NCBI RefSeq assembly: GCF_011075055.1
Contig: NC_058137.1
Coordinates: 8,727,463 to 8,791,462 of the forward strand
Source: Mangifera indica
Lineage: Eukaryota; Streptophyta; Magnoliopsida; Sapindales; Anacardiaceae
Direction: 5' to 3'
DNA length: 64,000 bases
Shown: piece by piece, positions 35,721-45,992 of the stretch
Layout of the letters: each line of letters starts with the position of its first letter
Numbering within the stretch: position 1 is the stretch's first letter
Notes under the pieces: model-generated
What the model saw: only the letters and a program-made list of their open reading frames with translations
The model's database searches: none
Told to the model about the DNA's origin: nothing
Translations under genes and position numbers: made by a program

Positions 35721-37045
35721 CATTTAATTTGGTTTTGTAGACTTACTTTTGTTCTACTACATGCATAATAGGGGTATAAGGTACAAGCACCCAAGTTTCA
35801 TTCTTCAACATTGTTGTGTACTCATCTTTCATAGCCTTGAACCATGTTGGATCATCAAAGACAATACCTACAAACTGAGGTTCTGTATGTACAATTCTTA
35901 TAGTCCAAACTTGGTAGGTTTTAGAAGCAGACAAAGAGTTTATCATGGATTTAGTTATCATGGGGTGTGTTGTTATAATTTTATTAGTTGTTATGTGAAT
36001 TTTGGAGTGTTCATCAGGAATGGATGTGAAATCAGAGTTGTGAGTAACAATTTCTAATAGTACAACAAAGAAAGACTTAACAAACTCTATGGTTTAAGGA
36101 GAAGTATTTGTTGACTCTTGACCGGTGTTTAGATTCATCATAGGTTCAATATTATTGGGATTTGATTGTGTGACAACATGACTAGGTTTTAGTGACATAG
36201 GCTCTACTTAACTTTTTTCAAGTATAACGATATATGTTATAGTATTTTCTATAGAAGAGAACACTTCTTTAGACTGAGACTGACTAACCCCTTGAATTTT
36301 TGGTTTGGCATTTGGGACTAGAGGCATTTGATTTACATTTTCTAATGAAGCAAAAGATACAAATTTTCCCTCATCAAGACACACTTCAAAATTATTTGCA
36401 CCAGTGATTGACTCTGTGAAAGAATTTCCAATAGTGAGAAAAACATGAGTTTATAGAGTTTTGAGAAAGTTAGAATCAGTTTTGAATATAAATTATTTTC
36501 ATTAAACTAAACACTAGTAGTCCCAAATATTTTTCCAAACTTGCTAAGACGCTTATATCCCTTATGCACCAATCTATAAGGAATAAAGAGACATTTATGT
36601 GAATGAAAATCAATTGTCTACTATACATAAGGTTTTAAAAATAGATAACATGCATTCCCAATGGACCTCAAGATGTAATCAAGTTTTCTATTGAACAATA
36701 CAAAAAAGAACTGCTGTTGGTAGCCTTTTAATTAAGAAAACAAACACTTAGAAAGTCATCCACCAATAAGATAAAGACATATCAACTTGAGAGAGTAAGA
36801 CCGAACCTAATTCTACTGTGTGTTTATGTTTACGTTATGCCCTACCATTATGTTGATGGGCATAAGGACATGAGTGTTTAAAAGCTATCTCCTTTTCTTG
36901 CAAATAAGGTAGAAGCCTCTTGCACTCACCTCTCCAATCACTATGAATTATTTTAACCCTCCTATTAAACTAATTTTAATTAACTTGTGAAACTTGAAAA
37001 ATATTTCCTTAGCTTCAGACTTACATCTAAGTGGAAATATCTAAG
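35721..37045 (-). pseudogene. Copia fragment E: integrase and RT N-terminus
   Basis: On the minus strand from 37045. Integrase core pieces are KSEAKEIFFKFHKLIK and IHSDWRGECKRLLPYLQEKE, with CPYAHQHNGRA.RKHKHTVE holding the catalytic Glu region. At 36640-36505 is the integrase C-terminus (FHSHKCLFIPYRLVHKGYKR). 35961-35743 is the RT N-terminus (DDPTWFKAMKDEYTTMLKNE, ETWVLVPYTPIMHVV), continuing as VYKTKLNV up to base ~35722. The reading stops exactly where the 3' LTR of element D ends, so D or a rearrangement at its edge cut this element. The rest of the RT is not seen on the other side of D. Confidence 0.82.
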
Positions 37046-37614
37046 TGGAAATTTCTGAATTTGTAAGCTGTTAAGTTTAAATCAAGCTAGCTACAGTTCA
37101 CCAATCAGAGTTTGAACCACAAAAGTGGGAAAATTAGTCAGAACAAGGCTGTAAGGTAGCTGCTAAAGTTCACGGACTCAGTCTGAGTACTACTCTGAGA
37201 AATGAATTGATCTAATTATAATTTATTTGATTTTTTTTTTTAAATTGCTATCGGATATCTCCTCACACAAGGAAAAAAAGTAATGGGTCCCTTCTATTGT
37301 TTTTAATCAAATCACAGGCCCCATCACCAACCAAACCAAAGCCTAACTCTCTCCCCACCCTACCTAATATTTTTCACTGTGTCAATTGGCTGGCAACCAC
37401 AATTTTTTCCTTCCCCTCCCTCCTGCCTCTGCTCCTGGTCCTGGTCCTGCTCCTTCTCCTCCTCTCACAGGATCGAATTTATTGTAATAATTATAATTCA
37501 TGATGATATTATATGGTAGGATAGATCATTATTTCAAATGAATATATCATAATATTTTTACACCAATTTATATACGCTAGATGGAAATGACCTAGAAAGA
37601 TGCATGTATGTATG

Positions 37615-37670
<56 letters not shown>

Positions 37671-38228
37671 GTCAAATTTGCATAAATTTATCCTATAAGA
37701 AGTGTTAAATGGACAAACTGACGTATATAATTGCATTGTATGTATAAATCTCAATTAAAATTTTTGTTGAGTTTCTGTTGACTGACCCGATTTTGAAGTG
37801 GGTTGAATGGCACATGTAAAACAGGGTTAACACCAAAAGTCTGGCCAGATGCACGCGGAGAGAGAGCAGTGGGGGCCAATTTGGACTAGGAGGGATGAAG
37901 AAGACTTGTGAGTCTTGCCCACAGGGAGTTTCAATCATTGGAAGTTAATTTCTAGTTATTAGATCTCTTCATGACTTATATGTAACTTCAAAACCAATGA
38001 CAAAAGGCGATTAAGTCAAGAAAGTTTTGTTTTTGTTTTTACCGTAGTGTGTTGTAGACATTCAATGACCCAACTCATTGTATTTTTCTTGACTTATTTG
38101 GATCTTGGTTCATGTCACGAATAATTTTTTGTCAAAGTTAGGTTAGAAATTAGCAAATGAGAGTTATTTAAGTAAGGAATATTCCTTCAATAATTTAATA
38201 CATTTTACATCGAATGTAATAAAAAAAA
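37046..38228. other. Intergenic DNA with a long (TA)n microsatellite
   Basis: No gene recognised. A (TA)n tract of about 43 bases lies at 37622-37664, preceded by TG/CA-rich repeats. 37290-37480 is C/T-rich and gives a spurious leucine/proline-rich open frame. 37800-37930 is GC-richer but without domain similarity that I can name. Confidence 0.45.
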
Positions 38229-39178
38229 GCCTTAAGACTTATTTCTACTTAAAGTTTAGTGCAAACTCAAATTTATACCTATTAATTTATGAAAACTCAA
38301 ATACTCATTTATTTATTAAATTTTACTATTATTATAGCTAAAATTATCATATAAAAATTTTATTTAAACTCAAATTGTATGATTACTATTAAGTTTTGAA
38401 ATTTTATTTTTACCCTCTAACCTTATATTTTTCAACTGTAAAAACAATCCTTTTCCCCCTCAAGTTTAGGGTTCCAATCTCTCATCTTTTTCCCATCTGC
38501 AACCGCCTCCCTACTTTTTGAAAAATCAAAGTTTCACGCGCTCCTACAACAACAGTTTAGTGTCGTTCTCCCTTCGTTGCTAGCATCCTCCACTGTTGAA
38601 ACCTAGTAGATGTTGCATCCTCCTTTCACCACCCTCAACTTCTCTCCCTTTCAACATAAATTTTGACTGAAATCAAGCAAGAGATCTCGCTTAATTTTGG
38701 CTCAATTCATTTCAACGTTGACGTACCAAGGAGGATGTGTCGATGTCAATGTGATGAGAAGAGTCGAAAATAGAGCGCCTTCGTTGTAGACAAAGTTAGA
38801 TTGCCATTTTTGTTTGGAGATGAAGGCAAGTCTTTGTTGGTTAGTGATGATTGGGAATAGAATGGGATCGAGAGAGAAGCTGGGAGGGAGTGAGAATGCA
38901 ACCGTTGACATTTCTAGCCATTGGCAGTGGTGGCTGGAAAAACCTAGGGGAAAATGCTTATTTTTCGAATTTTGGTTGAAAGAATTTGTTAATTTTTAAA
39001 TCTAAGAGAAAAAATGTGATAGATTTTTAGTTTTTTTAAATATATTTACTAAATGATAATTTTATCTTTGATAATAATAACAAAATTTAATATATTGACG
39101 AATATTTAAATTTTTTAAAATTAATAAATATGAGTTTGAGTTTATATTGAACTTTTGTTGGGAATAAGTCTTTTGGCC
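38229..39178. mobile_element. Mutator-like non-autonomous element 1 (~950 bp)
   Basis: Long, diverged terminal inverted repeats: the left end GCCTTAAGACTTATTTCTAC pairs with the right end read in complement, GGCCAAAAGACTTATTCCCA. The symmetry extends inward for about 150 bp (CAAACTCAAATTTATA / TAAACTCAAACTCATA; AAATTATCAT in both). Flanks TAAAAAAAA (38220-38228) and TAAAAATAA (39179-39187) match at 8 of 9 positions. The same TIR family bounds the element at 42602-43519. The interior (38.42-38.99 kb) is C/T- then G/A-rich and gives only short open frames; no transposase is present. Confidence 0.75.
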
Positions 39179-41384
39179 TAAAAATAACTACTTTGTTGAG
39201 CAAATCTAACTAGAAAGTCTTTTGTACTGCAATAGGAAAGTGTGTTAAATATATTTGTACGATTAAAATACACTTTATTTTATTGTTTAGCTGATGTTTG
39301 TAACAAAACACACAAAAGCTTCGCAATACATTTTTTTAAAGCAAATTCTGGTAAACTATCACTTCATTCAATTATGTTCATTAAAGTTTAAGGGGAATGG
39401 TCATGTCTAGATGCAAGCAAGAGTATCGGAACCTGGTAGATTAGTAAGCTGAGAGAGATAAATTGCACGAATTAGAATATGAGTTGACGTCATGTCCTTG
39501 CACTTATTGTTGCCAGCCCATGTGCCAAACCAAGCTAGAAGCATCCAAATGGCAAAAGTGCTTCTCCCATTAGACACACTTAGCTGCCTATTCTTCTCCT
39601 TTTACAATTTCTCGCACCATTAGACAAGGAACAACTCCTTTCCACCATTGAACACACACCTAACAAATTATTCACCTTCTCTACCAACACGTCAAGGTGG
39701 CTGCCACCATCTCTGCCTCAGCTCAGTCACTCAACCCCTTCGCTTTAGAAGCCTTTACAGTATTACACACGTTACATTCTGAGCTACCAATCATACTAAA
39801 TTGCCTACATGTGATATTGCATTATTATTCTCGAATCCCGCCGACCATCGTGGCTTGTTTCTCAAAGTTTGGCCCCCACCGCTGTACAATCACTAACTTC
39901 GTGACGCTTGTGCAAATCTTGGTGCTTATGTGAGCCAAAAAGTGGAAAATAATATAGAGATGCCACACGTGTGGTGTCGGGCTTTGTACACAAACTTGCC
40001 TGTGGTTCTCTTTCTTTCTGGTATGCATGCGTGGGTTTCACACTTGTTGGGTAGACGGCGAACACTTTACCATGGTAATTAATTAAATTAAAATATTTAA
40101 CCAGGATTAATGACAAAAGTTTGAACAGGAGTTTTAAAGTAAATATGTTATCGAATTGTATATTAATTTAGATCAAGATTATTCCCAAGAAATTAACATC
40201 TTAGTATATAATATGGTTATGGGGAATGACGGTTTATACTTACCACAGACCATAGTATTATGGAGTTAAATGGTATTTATTAAAATATTCATGTGGTCCA
40301 ATTTGCTTAATGATTCTAACATTTAGTTGCTTGTCACATTAACCCAATTTCAATATAAAAGTTGAAGTCGCAAGTACTAAATCGAATTTTCTAATAGTGA
40401 GACTGTGAGACAATCAAACAAAATATCTCGGGTAAGTTAAATTGGATCATTAATAAATACAATCATGCCTACTCATTGCGAACTTGACTACAAATGAGTT
40501 TGGAGAGAAAGATAGTGGGAAAATTATTATTCAAAAACTTGCATGATAATTAAAAAAATTACAACGATTAGGAGTGTCAAATCTAGAAAAAAATGAGAGA
40601 ATAATAAGCGTGATTAACAATAATAAAGAAAGGTAAAAAGCGAAGATTTAGGCGAAGAACACGGGATCACTTTTAGATTAACAAAGGGTTTCTTTTATAC
40701 TTTTAACTTAATAATTTTAATTAATAAATTAATTGAGACTCCAAAAAAAAAAAAAAAAAAGAGCACTCAGTAGCTTCCAAGCATCTTCCGCTGCATCTTC
40801 AGTTTCCTCCTGTTTTGACTTTGAGTTGGAAAGAATAAACCGAAAGATCTCAATTCTTCTGAACTTGGACTAATGTAATGTTAAAAAATATATAAAAAAA
40901 TAAAGATACACGAAAACTTAGAATCATAAACATTTAAATAAACTAGCATGCATGTGAAAAATTCTGAACCTGACGACCAAAGAGTAGCAGATTCTCTTGC
41001 TTTTTTCTCTGTTGAATTGAAGCTGTGTTCATATAGTTTTCGATAGTGTGAACACCCAGACTCAAATCTTTCAATGGTCTTCTTCTAACAATTTCCAGTC
41101 AATAATTTAAATTAATTAATCTCTCTCTCTCCTCTTCTCCTCTCTCTCTCTTAAGGAATCTCATTCATATTCTTGTCATGCAAGTAATTCATTTGTTTAT
41201 CCTGCGAGATTCTTATTTTTTTTTATTACATTGAAGATGTTTTTGGAAAGTATATATTTTTAAATTTCATGTGCTTTTTCGAATGCATATTTCTAATCAT
41301 TTCGACGGTATATATGAGACATTTTAATTTGTTGCTTTGGGAGAAATTACACAAAAATGATTCGGAAATTATCTTCTAGGATGT
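39179..41384. other. Intergenic DNA, partly low-copy looking
   Basis: No gene supported. 39.48-40.08 kb is the least AT-rich part and holds open frames on both strands (78-84 residues), none with a domain. It contains a perfect 12-bp palindrome CCACACGTGTGG at 39963-39974, with an ACGT core as in plant G-box/ABRE sites. There is an A run at 40742-40760 and a CT-rich tract at about 41119-41155. Confidence 0.4.
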
Positions 41385-41535
41385 GAATAAATTCAAAAAT
41401 GTTTACTTAATAAGAAAAATACCATTGATTATTTTATATAATATAATTTTTAATTCAAAATAATCAAATTATGTAATGACGTATCATCTCTGTACTTTAA
41501 TTGTATATCAAAACTGAATATACATAATTTTATTG
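41385..41535. repeat. MITE-like element, copy 3
   Basis: Contains TTTTTAATTCAAAATAATCAAATTATGTAATGACGTATCATCTCTGTACTTTAATTG in approximate agreement with the loop and right arm of copy 1 (1681-1825). The left arm is partly readable (ACCATTGATTATTTTATATAAT). Boundaries approximate. Confidence 0.5.
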
Positions 41536-42601
41536 ATATATATTTTGTAAAATAGATCAAACTTGACAAATTGAAGTGCTTCATATAAAGCATAGAAATA
41601 AAATTAGAAATGGCATTCTAAAGAAGCATATGAAAAAAAAAAACTGTAAAACTAACATAGAAAATAAATAATATACGTAGAGTCTTAAAAGTCGTTGTTT
41701 TAAAGGATTTAAGAATTTATAAATTAAAATAAAAGCACCCGTTTATTGATTTTATATAGTGTGATTTAACAATAATATTTTGTGAAAGTAGTTTCGATGA
41801 TGTTTAGAAATGCTTTGAAATTTTGGTGAACTATAAGCGCAAATTTTTCTTTGCTATTTTTACAGTAATTTGTCTCGTCCAGTTCAAATATTTTAAGTTA
41901 ACTAGGAAAAGGATTGTTGCACAGTTGAAATTATTAAATTATACATTTTCTCTCTATCTCAATGGACAATAAAGAATAAGAAATTTAGAAATCAAGAAGA
42001 AAATAATAATAATATAGATAAATTTTTTTCCCTGGTAAGTAATTTCAAGACTAGATGCAGAGAAGAGTGAAAAAGACGAATTGTCTTGTCTCTTTCCATC
42101 TGTAGTAAACTCATCCATCCTTCTCTATATCTCTTTATTGTTCATGTCCCTCAACACGGCCACACTATCTCTCTTTCCCTCCCTTTCTTTAGTTCTACTG
42201 CATTTACTTTGCTTTTATCGTTTCTCGATTGATTGACTGCGCCTGCACCAGCTATCTCCATTGTTGAACAAAACTACAAAGCTTAGATTGGTTAATGTAA
42301 TGTACTACAGGGGCCATGTGGCAGCTCCATGTTTGCTTAGATTCACTCCTTGTACCCCATTAAATTCCGGGTGTTGACACGTGTTAGGGTTTAATTTTTA
42401 TTTTGGTCTGCTGTTATTCTATTATTGTTGTTCTGATTTTGTTCGTTTTCCTAGAAAAATGTGAGACGAAGTAGGCGGTGTGGAAAGTAGGTGAATGATG
42501 ATCTGAAAATTTGATGATAAAATCATTCATAGGAATATGTTAAGATGATAATGTTATCAAATTCTTATTACTAAATGGAAAATGATACTGAATTAATATA
42601 A
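41536..42601. other. Intergenic DNA
   Basis: No gene recognised. 42.06-42.45 kb is C/T-rich with a GTTGACACGTGTTAGGG stretch, but no open frame or exon structure can be supported. Confidence 0.4.
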
Positions 42602-43519
42602 GGTAAAAAGATTATTTTTTATTTAAGTTTTAATATAAATGTAAATATATATTTTTAAGGTTTTAAAAATTTAAACATTAATTTATTAATCAATTTTAGT
42701 TAAAATTTTTTTGTTAAGGTTAAAAGTAAAATTTTTATTTTAAGAGTAATATTAAAAAATATATAATTTTATTTTATTCTTCCCCCTAAGATTTTATAAA
42801 TTAACAACTTTACTCCTCTTTAAACTTTTCAACTTTTGAAAAGTGTCTATTTCCCCCCACCCCTAGTTTTTTGTTCTCCCCTCTCTGGTCACCATTCGTC
42901 TCTAATGACTCCTTTTTTTTCCTCTATTCAGTCGGTCGTCTCTCATTGTCAAAATGGTTGATTGACGCGCGAGGTGCAACAACGATATACCCTGGAGATC
43001 TCTTCATTCGACGAAGAGATCTTTGTCTCTTCATTGAGATGAAGAGATCTTTGGGACATTGTGTCGCATCATCGTCAAAAGGTAGCTTGAGCATCAAAGA
43101 GAAGCAAATGTCGATATTGGTTTGGTTGACAATGGGAGAGGTTGTTAGAGTAATCTGAAGTTGAAGATAGGGGGTTAAATTAAAGTTTTCAAAAGTTTGG
43201 AGGTGAATAAAATGGGAAAAAGATGGAAACCCTAGGTTTGTGGTGGGGGGGGGGGGGGGGGGGGGGGTGAGGAGGAATGTGATTTTTCAAAATTAAAAAA
43301 CTTTAAATAAGAGTGAAGTTGGTAGTTTTAAAAATCTAGATGAAAAATATAATGAATTATATATTTTTTAATATTATTGTTAAAATGATGATTTTACCTT
43401 TCACCCTAACTGAAAATTTTAACGGAAATTGACTAATGAATGAGTGTTTAGATTTTTATAATCCTACAATTTATATTTATCTTTGCATTAAAACTTGGTT
43501 GAGAAATAATCTTTTAGCC
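42602..43519. mobile_element. Mutator-like non-autonomous element 2 (918 bp)
   Basis: Left end GGTAAAAAGATTATTTTTTA; right end in complement GGCTAAAAGATTATTTCTCA. The arms align for about 250 bp on each side (for example AATATTAAAAAATATATAAT in both). The perfect 9-bp duplication TTAATATAA at 42593-42601 and 43520-43528 identifies a Mutator superfamily insertion. The right arm contains a run of 23 G (43245-43267) where the left arm has only CCCCCCACCCC. The centre has nested inverted repeats of GAAGAGATC/GATCTCTTC (42.99-43.05 kb). The open frame at 42871-43158 lies wholly inside the element and has no recognisable domain. Confidence 0.88.
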
Positions 43520-43826
43520 TTAATATAATTATATAATTCTCAAATTAGGTGTTTGTAATTTTTGACATTCGAATGTCTATCTAGAGAATTTTAATTGAAT
43601 TTTCGTGTCTTTGTTGTTTACAGTGGTAATAAATCATATATCAATTTCAATAAACGTGATTTGAATTAACAATAGATTACAAGAGTCTACGTCAAGAGAG
43701 TGAATTTAATTATTAATATTTTGAAAAAAACAATGAAATGTGAATTTTGTATGCTTGGGTTAGGCAGCGATAGAAAATTTACGAAATTAAAGGAGAGGAG
43801 CCTCCATATTTCCTTTATACATAAAG

Positions 43827-44769
43827 TAGACCTGACAAAATTTGAAACAATTTGTTAACCTAATATGATATGATGTAAAAAAAATTAGGTTAGAGTTATG
43901 ATTTTTTATACTAAAAGTAGTTGGATTGGGTTTGAATAGACCTTTCAAAAAATTTGATCGGGTTCAGGTTGACACAAAGCCAATTAAAATTAACCTAAAA
44001 ATGTTAAATAAATATTGCATAACATTATAACAATAAGAAACTTCAATATTCTTTTTTTTTCATTAGATAGAAATACTTTCAATCCACATAATCTATATTT
44101 TATAATTTGAATAGACAAAGAAACCAATACTGCATCATCAAACACCAAATCTACATCACCCAAATATACTCATTTGAATTTATTATGTTTGGTGTGTCAT
44201 ATTTATATATCTATTAATGGTTTTAATATTTATGACAATCACATTTATCATATGAATTGTAAATTAATTTTCTTAAATATTTGACAAGTAGTTATTTATA
44301 TCGTTAGTTATTAATTACATTATTTTAAAGTTGAAGTTGTACACTTATTTGGATTTTTTATCATGATATTATGTTTTTTTTACCTATACAATTGATCGTA
44401 TAAAGAGAGAGTAAAAAATTATTAATATTAACTTAAAATAAAACAATTTTGTGTAGATAAAATATTGTTTCATGTCAAAATGTCTCTTTGTGTTTTATTT
44501 TGTAACAAATTGTATTATTTATTTACATTTAACAAAGTTTTTTTTTTTATAATAAATTATATTATTATATATTGTGTTTTGAAACAACTTTATCTATTAT
44601 ATAGTTTCAGTTAATTCAGATGGGATAAAATCAATATGAAAATATTTCGATTCGATTTAAAGTTGATAAATTTTAATATAATTTTATTTTGGATCGAATA
44701 AGGTCTTTGACATAAAATCTGAATTAATATGGTATAAATACAATTTGATAATATGAACCGTCAAGTCTA
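43827..44769. mobile_element. Non-autonomous hAT-like element (943 bp)
   Basis: Begins TAGACCTGAC and ends GTCAAGTCTA (complement TAGACTTGAC). It is flanked by ACATAAAG (43819-43826) and ACATAAAA (44770-44777), an 8-bp target duplication with one mismatch, as expected for the hAT superfamily. Subterminal symmetry is partial (AATTTGTTAACCTAATATGA on the left, AAATTGTATTTATACCATAT in complement on the right). It contains no coding sequence and must depend on a transposase from elsewhere. Confidence 0.75.
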
Positions 44770-44777
44770 ACATAAAA

Positions 44778-45540
44778 CAACTAATTTAAGGAAATGATCA
44801 ATTATAAAAAAAGTTAAATATAGGTAGGTTTTGAAGTGAAATAATTATAATCCAAAATGGGAAAAATAAATAATCATAGAGAATGTTAGAAAATAATTCA
44901 TAATCGTTTTATTGATATAATAAAAAGATATTAAAAATGAAATAAAATTATATATACAAACAAATTTTACTAATTTAAAAAACCCCCTCCTAATTATTAA
45001 TTGGAAATTATAAATAAAGAAATTATCAAACTTTTGGCACCTGGTTTTTGTATCAGTTTTGAGCTGTTGGTTTTATAGCAAATTACAAGGGGCGTTTCGA
45101 ATCCAAAAATCCCTCAAAGTTTCGTCATATGCCAATTTTCTTTCGCAACTGATTTATGTCCCTTTTAATGGCTTAATCCTCCTTAAGAATATGGGTTTAA
45201 GATCCAAAACCGTATTAATATTCCATTAGGAAAAAAAAAACCTTTTACAACTCAATTATTCATCTAATAAAATCTGAGCAAGAAAGACTCTCGAGGCCTT
45301 TCCTAAAATAATAATTAATCTTACGCTAATATTTAGAATACACGGATAATTTAGGCCAAAAAAGAAAAAAAAAATAGTAAAAAAACCCGGAATATCACTT
45401 CACAAATACTTCCTATGGTAAGAATCAAATTTCTCACCGATCCAAATAATGTTAAAATTAAATCTCCTATACACAAGTGTCTTGATATTACCGCAATAAA
45501 CCCAAGATTAGGAAAGAATTTTAATCTACTTTAGCCCAGG
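44778..45540. other. Intergenic DNA upstream of the phosphatase gene
   Basis: AT-rich; nothing recognised beyond poly-A tracts. Confidence 0.45.
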
Positions 45541-45992
45541 AATGTTGGCCACGTGTTGGAATTGGTTGGTTTCACTGTTGAAACTCACTACTGTTGTGAC
45601 CACAATAAGGAGAAGACAACTCAGATACGGAGCCACCATGGGCCAAATAAGAAAAGAGAGCACGGCCATGGAGCCATAACCAGGCCAAGCCACACAACCA
45701 CATGGCCTCTAGGATTTCGAAAGTGGGTCCCACTTTCAGGACCCCACTTAGGAGCTTGAAGACGGGGCCGCACATAAATTTCTCTTGTCCGTTTGTGTCT
45801 GGTTGTAACTATAAATCGACCATTCGGGTTATGTCTCTCTCCAACACAGACTCTCTTCTCTCTCTTTTAAGCTTCAAAATCTCCCTGTCAAACTTTCATT
45901 TTCTTGCCATTTCACTCCCTGTTTTCTCCCTCCTTTTAAGATAGCACTCCGTTTCTGCAAACTCTTCCCTCTCCTTTTGTTAATTTCCTCAA
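45541..45992 (+). promoter_or_regulatory. Promoter and 5' UTR of the trehalose-6-phosphate phosphatase gene
   Basis: A marked rise in GC against the AT-rich surroundings. A G-box-like CCACGTGT lies at 45549-45556. A TATA box TATAAAT lies at 45810-45816, about 180 bases before the ATG. CT-rich sequence after ~45835 (CTCTCTTCTCTCTCTTTT…) is typical of plant 5' UTRs. G-boxes are bound by bZIP/bHLH factors in stress and light responses; a role here is inference. Confidence 0.55.

Noticed and set aside
37297..37503. Leucine/proline-rich 68-residue open frame resembling a signal or membrane segment
   Set aside because: Produced by CTCCTGGTCCTGGTC-type C/T-rich low-complexity DNA; no exon structure or conserved motif around it.
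37622..37664. Long TA tract as a possible origin or scaffold attachment site
   Set aside because: A plain microsatellite; nothing beside it supports another role.
39697..40116. Overlapping 67-84-residue frames on both strands
   Set aside because: The region is GC-richer, which lengthens chance frames; no motif, start context or splice pattern supports a gene.
42871..43158. 95-residue open frame, plus strand
   Set aside because: Lies wholly inside a Mutator-like element between its inverted arms, with hairpin-forming repeats and no recognisable domain.
45553..45944. Open frames in both directions upstream of TPP
   Set aside because: They overlap the G-box/TATA promoter and the CT-rich 5' UTR and show no domain; opposite-strand frames coincide with them.
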